Shown here: positions 1-9,383 of the stretch, piece after piece
Layout: every line of letters starts with the position of its first letter
How positions within the stretch are numbered: the stretch's first letter is position 1
Assembly (NCBI RefSeq): GCF_003010955.1
Contig: NZ_PGGO01000026.1
Location: 1 to 64,000, forward strand
Origin: Phyllobacterium brassicacearum
GTDB lineage: Bacteria > Pseudomonadota > Alphaproteobacteria > Rhizobiales > Rhizobiaceae
DNA: 64,000 nt
Reading direction: 5' to 3'
Made by a program: the position numbers and the translations under genes
Notes under the pieces: model-generated
Database searches by the model: none
The model's input: the letters and a program-made list of their open reading frames with translations, nothing else
What the model was told of the DNA's origin: nothing

Positions 1-3000
1 GAAGTCGGAACCGCCGCCCGTGTAGAACGCGGCCGTGTGCGCATCGGCGCCGATGTTGTACCCGAAGGCTCCGGTGGCCGACGCGTTGAGCACGTTGGCC
101 AGGGTCTCGTGGGTCCCGTTACCGTTGTTGGCGTTCTGGTCACCGTCGAACGGCACCGTGATCGTCGGCCCGTCATCCTCGAAGTTAAGGCTCTGGCCGA
201 TGTCGTGTGTGGCCGAGGCCTCATCCCCGTCGTTGTCGGTGATGGTCGCCGTCAGGGTAATGAGGTCGGCAGCAGCCAACGTCGTGCTGTCGTCCGGATC
301 AGTGGCGTCCGCGTGAACGATCGCCCGAGCCTGGTCGAGGCTCACGAGGCCAGCGGCGCTGACGCTGACCGTGAACACGATCGGGCCGGCGGCTGAGCCG
401 GCACGGCCGACCACGTTGCCACCTTCCACGAACAGCAGGACGGGGTCGCCGGTTGCGGTGTCGGTGAGGCCGCTATCGTTCGTGACCTGGCTGATGCCGA
501 GCGCATAGGTGATGGCGTCACCATCTGCACCGGCATCCGAGGTGAAGGCGCCCGCGAAGCTGGCGCTGGCGTCGGTCGTCAGGTCGGTCTCGTCCACCGT
601 CAGTTCCGGCACGACACCGTCTGCCGTGATCGTCGGACCGTCATCCTCGAAGTTAAGGCTCTGGCCGATGTCGTGCGTGGCCGAGGCCTCATCCCCGTCG
701 TTGTCGGTGATGGTCGCCGTCAGGGTAATGAGGTCGGCAGCAGCCAACGTCGTGCTGTCGTCCGGATCAGTGGCGTCCGCGTGAACGATCGCCCGAGCCT
801 GGTCGAGGCTCACGAGGCCAGCGGCGCTGACGCTGACCGTGAACACGATCGGGCCGGCGGCTGAGCCGGCACGGCCGACCACGTTGCCACCTTCCACGAA
901 CAGCAGGACGGGGTCGCCGGTTGCGGTGTCGGTGAGGCCGCTATCGTTCGTGACCTGGCTGATGCCGAGCGCATAGGTGATGGCGTCACCATCTGCACCG
1001 GCATCCGAGGTGAAGGCCGTCGAGAAATCCGCGCTGGCGTCGGTCGTCAGGTCGGTCTCGTCCACCGTCAGTTCCGGCACGACACCGTCTGCCGTGATCG
1101 TCGGACCGTCATCCTCGAAGTTAAGGCTCTGGCCGATGTCGTGCGTGGCCGAGGCCTCATCCCCGTCGTTGTCGGTGATGGTCGCCGTCAGGGTAATGAG
1201 GTCGGCAGCAGCCAACGTCGTGCTGTCGTCCGGATCAGTGGCGTCCGCGTGAACGATCGCCCGAGCCTGGTCGAGGCTCACGAGGCCAGCGGCGCTGACG
1301 CTGACCGTGAACACGATCGGGCCGGCGGCTGAGCCGGCACGGCCGACCACGTTGCCACCTTCCACGAACAGCAGGACGGGGTCGCCGGTTGCGGTGTCGG
1401 TGAGGCCGCTATCGTTCGTGACCTGGCTGATGCCGAGCGCATAGGTGATGGCGTCACCATCTGCACCGGCATCCGAGGTGAAGGCGCCCGCGAAGCTGGC
1501 GCTGGCGTCGGTCGTCAGGTCGGTCTCGTCCACCGTCAGTTCCGGCACAACACCGTCTGCCGTGATCGTCGGGCCGTCATCCTCGAAGTTAAGGCTCTGG
1601 CCGATGTCGTGCGTGGCCGAGGCCTCATCCCCGTCGTTGTCGGTGATGGTCGCCGTCAGGGTAATGAGGTCGGCAGCAGCCAACGTCGTGCTGTCGTCCG
1701 GATCAGTGGCGTCCGCGTGAACGATCGCCCGAGCCTGGTCGAGGCTCACGAGGCCAGCGGCGCTGACGCTGACCGTGAACACGATCGGGCCGGCGGCTGA
1801 GCCGGCACGGCCGACCACGTTGCCACCTTCCACGAACAGCAGGACGGGGTCGCCGGTTGCGGTGTCGGTGAGGCCGCTATCGTTCGTGACCTGGCTGATG
1901 CCGAGCGCATAGGTGATGGCGTCACCATCTGCACCGGCATCCGAGGTGAAGGCCGTCGAGAAATCCGCGCTGGCGTTGGTCGTCAGGTCGGTCTCATCCA
2001 CCGTCAGTTCCGGCACAACACCGTCTGCCGTCATCGTCGGGCCGTCATCGTCAAAATTGATGAAGGAGCCAACCTCTTCGCTGTGGGCATTGGTGGTCTG
2101 CGCCGAGAAATGGAACTCGGTGATGTCGAGCCCTTCGTTTGAATCGACCCCCGTAACCGTCAGCCGATCCATCTGGCTGCTGGTTGTGACATCGACGGTG
2201 GTGACGTTATCGAGCCCGGTGACGGTGACGACGCCGGTGCCGAGCCCGCTGACGGTGACATTGCCGCCCGCCGTAGCATAGGTGCCGTTGGCGATGATGG
2301 GCGACGCAAACCCCGATGCGCCCGTCAACGTGATGCTGGTAATGGGCGCGGCGGCGGTCGGGCTGCCGTCGTAGAAGTTCAAGCCTTGCTCGTTGCCCGT
2401 AACGTCGAAGGCGCTGATCCTGATGTCCACCCGCAAATTCGGAGCAGACGGCGTGATCTGATTGATCGTGAACCCCGCCTGCATGACGTTATCGAGATGG
2501 CTGCCGTACTGGATTTGCGCGGCAGAACCTGCGGGCAGCGTACCGCCGGTGACAAAATCGACCTGCAGCGTTTCGGTCGGATTAATGCTCTGGTTGTTGA
2601 CGCCGAAGCCCTGTGTACTCACGTTGGCGGTGGCATTGGCCGCCCCCAGAAAACCTGTCACCAGAAGCTGCTTGGTAGCGTCATTGGACGAATTGATCAC
2701 ATAGAAATCATTATTACCTGGCGCGGCGTTCTGGCCTGAGAAATTATTCACGGACGTCCCCGTGACCGAGGCGAACACCTTATCGGTCAGATCGATTTGG
2801 TCGTCCGGGTCGGTCGCATCGGGATGGAGCAACGGCACATACTGGACCGTATAAAGGTCCGCATTGGTGTTGCTGGTGCTGATCAGCGCAAACGAGAGGG
2901 CAAGCGGCCCGGTCTCAGCGGGCTCGACGAGCGGGTCGGAGGTACCAATGACGCCGATCACGACGGTTGGATCAGTTGAGTCCTGGAACAGCCACACATA

Positions 3001-3300
3001 ATTGCCATCGACCGTCTGAATCCCGCTGTTCACGCCGACGGTAGTGGAAAACGGGGTCCCGGACGAGTCCTGGGTGAGAATGACCGAGGCAATGGTTTCC
3101 CCGGCGCTCGCCGTGGCCTCTACGAAATCGGTCTGGAAGGCGACCTCCGGTGAGGTCAGCCCGCCCGCACCGTCGAGAGTTAGCATATATTGCAGCGTGG
3201 TGTTGCTGTCGTGCGGCGAAACGGACGGGTCAACATCATTGTCCGTAAGACCGGTGCTCTCGTCGATGATGATGTCTTGGGTGGTGATGTCGAGTGCCAT
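1..3300 (-). CDS. Giant secreted repeat protein (RTX/DUF5801-type adhesin), N-terminal part, runs off window
   Basis: An uninterrupted reading frame of 1100 codons runs from ATG at 3300 (MALDITTQDIII, with a GAGGAG ribosome site 7 bases upstream) to the left edge, so the C-terminus is missing. The protein is acidic, rich in Asp, Thr, Ser, Gly and Ala, has almost no Cys and no signal peptide. The first ~420 residues are unique; then come 156-residue modules containing LNFEDDGPT, PELTVDETDL and TDNDGDEASATHDIGQ. Such DDGP and DNDGD modules are typical of VCBS/DUF5801 regions in RTX proteins secreted by type I systems, with the export signal at the C-terminus. A role as a surface adhesin or calcium-binding matrix protein is inferred. 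Secretion genes are not in the window. The gene itself is near certain; the family call is good; the function is open. Confidence 0.85.
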   Translation of the reverse strand, partial: MALDITTQDIIIDESTGLTDNDVDPSVSPHDSNTTLQYMLTLDGAGGLTSPEVAFQTDFVEATASAGETIASVILTQDSSGTPFSTTVGVNSGIQTVDGNYVWLFQDSTDPTVVIGVIGTSDPLVEPAETGPLALSFALISTSNTNADLYTVQYVPLLHPDATDPDDQIDLTDKVFASVTGTSVNNFSGQNAAPGNNDFYVINSSNDATKQLLVTGFLGAANATANVSTQGFGVNNQSINPTETLQVDFVTGGTLPAGSAAQIQYGSHLDNVMQAGFTINQITPSAPNLRVDIRISAFDVTGNEQGLNFYDGSPTAAAPITSITLTGASGFASPIIANGTYATAGGNVTVSGLGTGVVTVTGLDNVTTVDVTTSSQMDRLTVTGVDSNEGLDITEFHFSAQTTNAHSEEVGSFINFDDDGPTMTADGVVPELTVDETDLTTNASADFSTAFTSDAGADGDAITYALGISQVTNDSGLTDTATGDPVLLFVEGGNVVGRAGSAAGPIVFTVSVSAAGLVSLDQARAIVHADATDPDDSTTLAAADLITLTATITDNDGDEASATHDIGQSLNFEDDGPTITADGVVPELTVDETDLTTDASASFAGAFTSDAGADGDAITYALGISQVTNDSGLTDTATGDPVLLFVEGGNVVGRAGSAAGPIVFTVSVSAAGLVSLDQARAIVHADATDPDDSTTLAAADLITLTATITDNDGDEASATHDIGQSLNFEDDGPTITADGVVPELTVDETDLTTDASADFSTAFTSDAGADGDAITYALGISQVTNDSGLTDTATGDPVLLFVEGGNVVGRAGSAAGPIVFTVSVSAAGLVSLDQARAIVHADATDPDDSTTLAAADLITLTATITDNDGDEASATHDIGQSLNFEDDGPTITADGVVPELTVDETDLTTDASASFAGAFTSDAGADGDAITYALGISQVTNDSGLTDTATGDPVLLFVEGGNVVGRAGSAAGPIVFTVSVSAAGLVSLDQARAIVHADATDPDDSTTLAAADLITLTATITDNDGDEASATHDIGQSLNFEDDGPTITVPFDGDQNANNGNGTHETLANVLNASATGAFGYNIGADAHTAAFYTGGGSDF
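171..2042. repeat. Four tandem 468-bp coding repeats, A-B-A-B
   Basis: The same sequence beginning CGTCATCCTC recurs at 171, 639, 1107, 1575 and, degenerate, 2043, giving four units of exactly 468 bp (156 codons). Units differ at few positions. The clearest variant is the residue pair coded near 549, 1015, 1483 and 1953, which alternates ASASFAGAF, ASADFSTAF, ASASFAGAF, ASADFSTAF. This suggests duplication of a 936-bp dimer. A second set of differences (GACACC versus AACACC before the boundary) instead groups units 1-2 against 3-4, so gene conversion also happened. Confidence 0.95.
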
Positions 3301-3746
3301 GGAAATTCTCCTCGGTTTAAAATGCATCAGGAAAAAGGATCCAGCCCCCCAGGTGCCGAAGTGCACCCGCCGGGGTTTATCCCCTTTCGCATTGAATTTA
3401 CGGCTCTCAATTGACTACTATTGTCTCGCCGATCGAGAGCACCCGTCCATTCTCAATTCGATAGTATTAAGGTGAATAGCCATACCTAGAGATCGCTCTG
3501 ATAAGAACGTCGAAGATTAATTTCTCAGACAGTACAAGAGAGAGCTGGAAAAAATTCAACGGCAATCTATGAATACTATGGCCATCACCCCCCGCGTCTA
3601 CGCGCGAAATTCTCCTTAACTTTACACAATACTGCAAACTCATTGAAAATGCAGGTAGGCAATTCGATCTACAAAGTGGAGTTATTGTGTCGTGTTTTGC
3701 GAGATTGCTTGAGATACAGATAGGCCGGATGCCTGGCCAACGACAG
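3301..3746. other. Intergenic, upstream of the repeat protein
   Basis: About 450 bases between the start of the repeat protein and the 3' end of the cyclase gene. It is more A+T-rich than its surroundings and carries the ribosome site of the repeat protein. I see no convincing gene, and cannot place a promoter with confidence. It should hold the promoter of the repeat protein and the end of the cyclase transcript. Confidence 0.5.
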
Positions 3747-5483
3747 TTACTCTGGCAATCCGGCCATGCGATAGCCCTCGATAAAGTGCTGCCGGAGATC
3801 TTCATCGCGGAAGGGTTGCGAAGCCGACCAATGCCGAATTGTGAAATTCGGATTCCTCATCATGAACATCTCTGCCTCCCGGTGCGCCTCCTCCAGGCGT
3901 CCGAGTTGCGCCAGGCTCGCCGCTAGAATGCGGCGCGATGTCGTGCGATAGGTTTCGGGCCGGAGCAACGTCTGGACTGCGGACTTGTAGTCGTGAAGCG
4001 CATACTGCGCTTGCCCCAGCATCCAGTAATACCAACCAGGCGGGTGAGGATTGAGCCTGAGCGCCTTGTATACGTGTTCGACAGCATCGGCCGGCCGGCC
4101 GGCTAACGTAATCAGATCCGAGCGCATCGCCCATGCGTCCGCATAGTTTGGATCAAGTTTGAGGGTGGCTTCAAACTCCGCATCCGATTCTGCCCAGCGG
4201 CGTTCATGCCCGAGGATAATACTTAATACCCAGCGGTTTCCGGCGTCGTTCGGGTCGAGCGCCACGGCCCGTTGCGCTTCCGCCTCTGCCTTTGCCCGGC
4301 TTGGATCCATCGGCTCGTCCCAAAATTCCCAGGCTAACCACAGGTTAAGCGCCAGCCAGCGGTGCGCCTCGGCATATTCCGGGTCGAGCGCAATCGCGCG
4401 CTTCAACAGGAAAATCGCCTCGCGTGCCGCCAGTGACGTTTGAAGGCCCAGAGTCCGTGCACGCACACACAGTTCATAAGCTTCCAGGTTGGCGGGCTTG
4501 TTACGCGCCGGTTGAACCGTCAACCGGCCGATCAGGGCCTCGACGATCTTGCCTGTCACCTCATCCTGCACGGCGAAGATATCCTCCAGGCTGCGGTCGA
4601 ACCGTTCGGCCCACAGATGGTCACCCCGGATTGCATCGATCAACTGCACGTTGATGCGGACCCGCCCGGCGGCCCGCCGGGCACTGCCCTCCAGAAGATA
4701 GCGCACGCCAAGGTCGTGAGCGATGCGCCGCGCGTCCAGTGATTTTCCCTTGTAAGCAAAGGTCGAGTTGCGCGCGATGACGAACAAACCGGCGGTCCTT
4801 GACAGGTCGGTGATCAGGTCTTCGGTGAGCCCGTCGACAAACGTCTCCTGCTCCGGATCGTTGCTCATATTCGTGAATGGAAGGACGGCGATCGAAGGCT
4901 TTGTTGGTAGTGGCAACGCCTTCTCCGCCGAACCGTAATACTCCTGCCTGGAGGAAGGCGCCCAGACCCGATAGACAGGTACCGGCTCGGCGATGTTCTT
5001 CATCGTTTGCGGGCCAATTTCGTCATAGACGAAGTCCAGCTTGCGCTTGACCTGATCATACACGCTTCCGGAGATGCAAATATCTTCCGGCATAGCAAGG
5101 CTTTGCAACCGGGCAGCCACGTTGACGCCGTCGCCGTACAGATCGCCCCCTTCGACGATGACATCGCCCAAATTGATACCCACGCGCAAAACGATCTTGT
5201 GATCCTCTGGCAGATCTTTGTTCGCCTCTGCCATCCTGGCTTGAAGCTCGACCGCACAGGCGACAGCATTGACGGCACTTGCAAATTCCGCCAGAACGCC
5301 GTCTCCCATCACCTTGATGATGCGTCCCCGATGGTATGCCATCAGCGGCATCAGGATGTTCTTTCGGCGCTCCTTCAGTGCCTGAAGCGTGCTCGTCTCG
5401 TCCCGTTCAATGAGTCGGCTGTAGCCGACGACATCGGCGGCCAATATGGCGGCGAGACGGCGATGGGCGCGTTCTTCGGCCAC
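3747..5483 (-). CDS. Class III adenylate/guanylate cyclase with TolB-like and TPR regions
   Basis: 578 residues. Residues 8-180 form a class III nucleotide cyclase domain: AAILAADVVGYSRL carries the first metal-binding Asp (D17), KVMGDGVLAEF the second (D61), and GDLYGDGVNVAARLQ the nucleotide-binding segment. Residues ~200-320 (PSIAVLPFTNMSNDPEQETFVDGL) are the TolB-like segment that in many rhizobial proteins follows a cyclase or winged-helix domain, and residues ~335-560 are tetratricopeptide repeats. It probably makes cAMP from ATP under control of a protein partner bound by the TPRs. No membrane segment is seen, so it is cytoplasmic. Starts at ATG 5483 with AGGAGT close upstream. Rhizobia carry many paralogues, so a specific role cannot be given. 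Confidence 0.9.
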   Translation of the reverse strand: MAEERAHRRLAAILAADVVGYSRLIERDETSTLQALKERRKNILMPLMAYHRGRIIKVMGDGVLAEFASAVNAVACAVELQARMAEANKDLPEDHKIVLRVGINLGDVIVEGGDLYGDGVNVAARLQSLAMPEDICISGSVYDQVKRKLDFVYDEIGPQTMKNIAEPVPVYRVWAPSSRQEYYGSAEKALPLPTKPSIAVLPFTNMSNDPEQETFVDGLTEDLITDLSRTAGLFVIARNSTFAYKGKSLDARRIAHDLGVRYLLEGSARRAAGRVRINVQLIDAIRGDHLWAERFDRSLEDIFAVQDEVTGKIVEALIGRLTVQPARNKPANLEAYELCVRARTLGLQTSLAAREAIFLLKRAIALDPEYAEAHRWLALNLWLAWEFWDEPMDPSRAKAEAEAQRAVALDPNDAGNRWVLSIILGHERRWAESDAEFEATLKLDPNYADAWAMRSDLITLAGRPADAVEHVYKALRLNPHPPGWYYWMLGQAQYALHDYKSAVQTLLRPETYRTTSRRILAASLAQLGRLEEAHREAEMFMMRNPNFTIRHWSASQPFRDEDLRQHFIEGYRMAGLPE

Positions 5484-5626
5484 TTCACATGACTCCTTTC
5501 ACAGAACGCAGAGCATGCAATTGTATTGGTGCAGTCTACAAAAGTCTATCAGTCCGTCGGCCTGTCGCTTTGATCGGAGCCGTTTGAAAGCAAGCTACCT
5601 TGAACGTGCCCTTGGTCGTGTCGCAG

Positions 5627-5797
5627 TCGGTAATGCCGCCGCCAAAGTTGCCCTCGCACACCATGGACGCCAGTACGGCGGCATCATATTGCTGATGGCT
5701 GCAAAACCGGGCAACTTGGGTGCTAGCGAAGTTTAAGGGGTGGAAGAGTGGGATCCAGCTGTCGTCAAGTTGCTGAGCATTTTCATGCCGACGAGTT
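5627..5797. repeat. Segmental duplication copy A (partner at 31548-31716)
   Basis: About 170 bases closely match 31548-31716, covering an upstream region and the first ~19 codons of the DUF2971 gene. Relative to copy B it has lost the ATAGGTAA-type stretch just before the start, leaving a GTG start at 5740, and has a small insertion near 5640. Identity stops abruptly after the codons for MPTS, marking a recombination junction. Confidence 0.9.
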
Positions 5798-6129
5798 CTG
5801 ATCCTGATTGGACGGTCGACAAACCCACGCGCAAGCGCCGCGGACGCCCGTCGCGATCAGGCTCGATGGAGCAGCTGAATTCGGGCCTCAGGGACACAAA
5901 CACCCGCCAGCTTACGCTTGAAATCCTTAGGAAGGCGCAGCGACCCCTCACTTTGCGTGAATGCGCCAACGCTTTCGCCGAGAGACACGGGGATCGCGAT
6001 CGATGATCCCATGCTACCGATATCAGCAACACGATTACGCCAGTACTGACAAGGCTCCTGGCCGACGGCCCTGTGCGGCCTGCGGCATCGACGGCGGGTC
6101 AGGAACCTAATTGGGAGATTGCAGCCTGA
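5740..6129 (+). pseudogene. Chimeric broken gene: DUF2971 N-terminus joined to an unknown rhizobial small protein, with internal stop
   Basis: The frame starts at GTG 5740 with the same 19 residues that begin the DUF2971 protein at 31659 (MEEWDPAVVKLLSIFMPTS). It then changes to an unrelated basic segment (KPTRKRRGRPSRSGSMEQLN, then LEILRKAQRPLTLRECANAF), stops at TGA 6004-6006, and continues in the same frame as VLTRLLADGPVRPA to EPNWEIAA and TGA at 6127. The second part looks like a small rhizobial protein of unknown function (recalled, not searched), interrupted by one nonsense codon. Its own N-terminus is gone. I take it as a fossil of a recombination event, not a working gene. Confidence 0.65.
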
Positions 6130-6187
6130 GTATCAGACCGTCTGCACGGTTTACAAAGGCGCGGCAATAGGGATCATTTTGGGACAA

Positions 6188-7507
6188 TCATCGCGAGGCC
6201 TGCTGGACATCCGATATTCGCCAGAAAGGGCGTTTGATTTCGACGAGTTGGCGACGGGGATCGCCCGCCTTCACTCTGTCGCGGATGAGCGCAACTAAGT
6301 CCGCCTTAACAGCCGGATCGGACAAGAAATAGCTATGGCCGATGAAGCCGCGGCCGCCTGAAAACTCGATGAAATCGACCAGCCCTCCCATGTTAGACCC
6401 TGCCCATTGGGACGCCGCCTCGCTCCTGTCCTTGGGAAGTCTTGCGACAGCGAGCTGCCCCAGCCGCAAGGCGCTGCCGAAGAGCAGCGTTGATGCCCCC
6501 AACGCCTTGTCCCTGGGAGAGGAATAAACCGTGAGATGCATAGGGCCTTGAGGCGGGAACGCGCCTGGATTTGATTTGCTGCCGAAAGCAAGGTCGGGGT
6601 CCGATACCCACGCGAACAACTTGGAAGAAGCCACATCGAGATCAATATCGGGAGCGAAAAACACCGCGTTCGCGATCTTGTAGCGCTGCCAAAGCGAGGA
6701 TCTGCTAATATAGGCTTCGATGGCGAGTTGCTGGGCCATACTCGCGAGCACATCGGTTCCGCGGCTATGCGCCAGGAGGTGAAGCCGCTCGACACCCTTG
6801 GCTTCCGCGATGATGCGAATGGCTTTCTTGAGGTCCGCGACTGCAAACTCGCTCGACTCGCGGTCGATGTTGTAGCCAAAGAAGAAGCCGCCGGAGCCCC
6901 CAGCAGGCCATGTCAGGACAATGCAGACAAACTGGTTCTGCAGCGACCTGCAAATCTCGCCTGTGGCGAGCGCGGCGTCGTCGAAGCTGTTGCCGTATCC
7001 GTGAATAAAGACCACGACTTCCTTGCGATCGGCTGTTGCGAGACGACGGGCGACTTCGGCCTGCAGCGATGCGGCAGCCTGTTCATGGGCAGCGACTGCC
7101 ACCGGCGTGCGGCGTGGCCCGTTCGCGGTCGCCACGACGCCGTAAGGCGTCGCCGGAAACCGTCCGGTCTCGGAAATCGCGCCAACACGAAACTTGCCTT
7201 TGCTGGAGGGAGAATCGCGCGTAGGGGTGATCGACACCGACCCGAAGCTCAAGAATATGGCTCTTTCGGCACCGTAGGACAACGTTCTGTTCGACGCAGT
7301 TACAGGTGCCCGGTCGGTAACGTAGAGGAGGTCGGCGGCTCCGGAACTGTCGCGGGACTGAACGGTCTGGGTGCTTTGCAACGCCGGCGACGCAGTAACG
7401 GGCAGCGTTGCAACCTCCGCGCGCTGCGTGGCACAGCCAGCAAGGGAGACAAGCAAGAGGAGCCCTGCCATTGCCCGACAAAAACTTATTGATCCGACCT
7501 GTCCCAT
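6188..7507 (-). CDS. Alpha/beta-hydrolase lipoprotein (DUF900 family)
   Basis: 439 residues from ATG 7507. This start puts a lipoprotein signal at the N-terminus: basic start, hydrophobic AGLLLLVSLAGC and lipobox Cys25, so the protein should be anchored to a membrane facing the periplasm. The rest is a DUF900-type serine hydrolase: VVFIHGYGNSFDDAA is the oxyanion-loop strand and HLLAHSRGTDVLASM carries the nucleophile elbow with Ser in H-S-R-G. A C-terminal His in GFIGHSYFL is a likely triad member. Substrate unknown; lipid ester or amide hydrolysis is the general expectation. A longer in-frame start at 7624 would bury the signal peptide and is rejected. Confidence 0.85.
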   Translation of the reverse strand: MGQVGSISFCRAMAGLLLLVSLAGCATQRAEVATLPVTASPALQSTQTVQSRDSSGAADLLYVTDRAPVTASNRTLSYGAERAIFLSFGSVSITPTRDSPSSKGKFRVGAISETGRFPATPYGVVATANGPRRTPVAVAAHEQAAASLQAEVARRLATADRKEVVVFIHGYGNSFDDAALATGEICRSLQNQFVCIVLTWPAGGSGGFFFGYNIDRESSEFAVADLKKAIRIIAEAKGVERLHLLAHSRGTDVLASMAQQLAIEAYISRSSLWQRYKIANAVFFAPDIDLDVASSKLFAWVSDPDLAFGSKSNPGAFPPQGPMHLTVYSSPRDKALGASTLLFGSALRLGQLAVARLPKDRSEAASQWAGSNMGGLVDFIEFSGGRGFIGHSYFLSDPAVKADLVALIRDRVKAGDPRRQLVEIKRPFWRISDVQQASR

Positions 7508-7867
7508 GCGTCCCCCCACAGCCCGACTGCCTCGAGATGACGGCATAACGGACGATCCTCGCCTCGGTTGCGGCGGCCGGCTTAGCCAATCGGAGCTCGT
7601 CGTTGGGGTCGATCTTACCTCCAATAACTCGACTTGTCCCCAGGAACAAATATGCGTCCGGCGGGGCCGAAAGCGACGCTCTTGGCAACATACAAACTTC
7701 GACCATTCCCCACGGTCGCCAAATGCAGTTTAGCTCTCTTAGACAAGTGTTCGACTAATAGTACTGCATTTTCTCGCTCTCGATGTTCATGGTCGTCACG
7801 TCAAAACACGGGAAGCGTGAAATGAAAAGACCAAGACACCGAGCTCTGCACCGAATCAAATGCGGCT
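7508..7867. other. Intergenic, no gene seen
   Basis: About 360 bases between two leftward genes. It must carry the promoter of the lipoprotein gene and the end of the emrAB transcript. No start codon with a ribosome site leads to a credible protein, and no strong inverted repeat was noticed. Confidence 0.4.
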
Positions 7868-9382
7868 TTAGTGGCTCACCTGTTTCATCGGGCCTTTCGG
7901 CCGCTTTGCCAGCCAAATAACGCCGGCAAATATCAAAATGAGACCCGTCGCCATCGCGTAGAAATTATTGGTTGCGAGCATCACCGCTTGCATATCGACC
8001 ATCCTGGAGAACATGGCGAGGCCGGACCCGTCCGGAAGCCCTGACGGCGTGGTCAGCACTGTTGTCGGATCGATGATCGAGACGAGATCGGCGCGGCTCT
8101 CCTTTGTGGCATGCTCCCAGTAGGTGGATGTAAGCGAGGCTCCGACCGCCATTGCCATGATGCGGATGAAGTTCTGCAGTCCGGAGCCGCTCGCCACTTT
8201 CTCCGGCGGAAGATCAGAGACGGCGAGCGACGTTAGCGTCACGAGACAAGCCGGCACGCCTGCCCCCAGGACGAACATTGCGATGGCGACGGACATGTAG
8301 TCAGCTTGCGCAGTGAACTGCGCGCGCATGTAAAATGAAACGGCCAGGACTGCCATGCCGTAGCTGACGATCAGCCTCGGATCGATCTTCGTCATCAGCC
8401 GACCGACAATCGGAGCTGTAATAACCGCAAGTATGCCCATCGGCGCTGTCGCGAGGCCCGCCCAAGTCGCCGTATATCCCATCATCTGTTGAAGCCAAAG
8501 GGGCGTCAGGACGATGTTGCCGAAGAACAGGCCGAACATCAGGCCGAGCGACACCGTCGACACAAGCCAGTTGCGGGACCTGAACACCGAAAAGTCGAGT
8601 ACCGGGTCTTCGTCGGTCAATTCCCAGATGATGAGGGCAACCAGCGAAATGAATGCCACGATGGCCGATCCCACGATGAACGAGGACGAGAACCAATCGA
8701 GCTCGCGCCCCTTGTCTATCATCAACTGGAAGGCGCTGACGAAGACGACGAGGAGCAGCAGGCCGACGACGTCGATGCCCTTGCGCTCGATCGGGGTCTC
8801 CCGCGTTCGCATCAGCCACCACGTCACGCCGCCGACCGCCGCACCGAACGGAATGTTGATGTAGAAAATCCAGCCCCAGAAGTAGTTGTCCGAGATGTAC
8901 CCGCCGAGGATTGGTCCGAATATGGGCGCGACCACGGTCGTGAGGCCCCATATCGCCAATGCGACGTTCGACTTTTCCTTCGGGAACACCGACATCAGCA
9001 GCGTTGCAGACAATGGAATGAGCGGCCCGCCCACGAATCCCTGAAGAATCCGGAACAGCACCAGCATTTCGAGGCTTCCCGAGAGACCGCAGAGGATCGA
9101 AGTGATCACGAACGCAACGACACAGACCGAGAAGAGGCGTACCTCCCCGAACCGTCGCGCCAGCCAGCCCGTCAACGGCACCGTAATCGCCTCGGCAACG
9201 GCATAGGCGGTGATGATCCAGGTCCCCTCCGTCGTCGAAACGCCGAGGTCGCCCGAGATCGTTGGCATAGCGACGTTGGCGATCGTCGTGTCAAGAACCA
9301 CCATGAAGTTGCCGAACGACAGCGCGGCCGCCGCCAGCACGAGCTTTGCTCCGCTCAGCGGCGGATGACCGGCCCCCGACAT
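7868..9382 (-). CDS. emrB: DHA2-family multidrug efflux permease, EmrB type
   Basis: 504 residues from ATG 9382, two bases after the emrA stop (TAG-G-ATG), so translation is coupled. It is a major facilitator of the DHA2 (EmrB/QacA) family with about 14 membrane segments. Motifs seen: LDTTIANVAMPTI near residue 30 (motif D1), GWLARRFGEVRLF (motif A) and GFVGGPLIPLSATLL (motif C region). It exports hydrophobic drugs or toxic compounds by proton antiport, working with EmrA and an outer-membrane channel that is not encoded here. The reading frame runs further upstream, into emrA, but MSGAGHPPLSG is the normal family start. Confidence 0.93.
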   Translation of the reverse strand: MSGAGHPPLSGAKLVLAAAALSFGNFMVVLDTTIANVAMPTISGDLGVSTTEGTWIITAYAVAEAITVPLTGWLARRFGEVRLFSVCVVAFVITSILCGLSGSLEMLVLFRILQGFVGGPLIPLSATLLMSVFPKEKSNVALAIWGLTTVVAPIFGPILGGYISDNYFWGWIFYINIPFGAAVGGVTWWLMRTRETPIERKGIDVVGLLLLVVFVSAFQLMIDKGRELDWFSSSFIVGSAIVAFISLVALIIWELTDEDPVLDFSVFRSRNWLVSTVSLGLMFGLFFGNIVLTPLWLQQMMGYTATWAGLATAPMGILAVITAPIVGRLMTKIDPRLIVSYGMAVLAVSFYMRAQFTAQADYMSVAIAMFVLGAGVPACLVTLTSLAVSDLPPEKVASGSGLQNFIRIMAMAVGASLTSTYWEHATKESRADLVSIIDPTTVLTTPSGLPDGSGLAMFSRMVDMQAVMLATNNFYAMATGLILIFAGVIWLAKRPKGPMKQVSH

Positions 9383-9383
9383 C

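Noticed and set aside
37-2000. Repeated plus- and minus-strand frames of 60-120 codons
   Set aside because: They are out-of-frame readings of the 468-bp repeats; the single long minus-strand frame carries the conserved modules.
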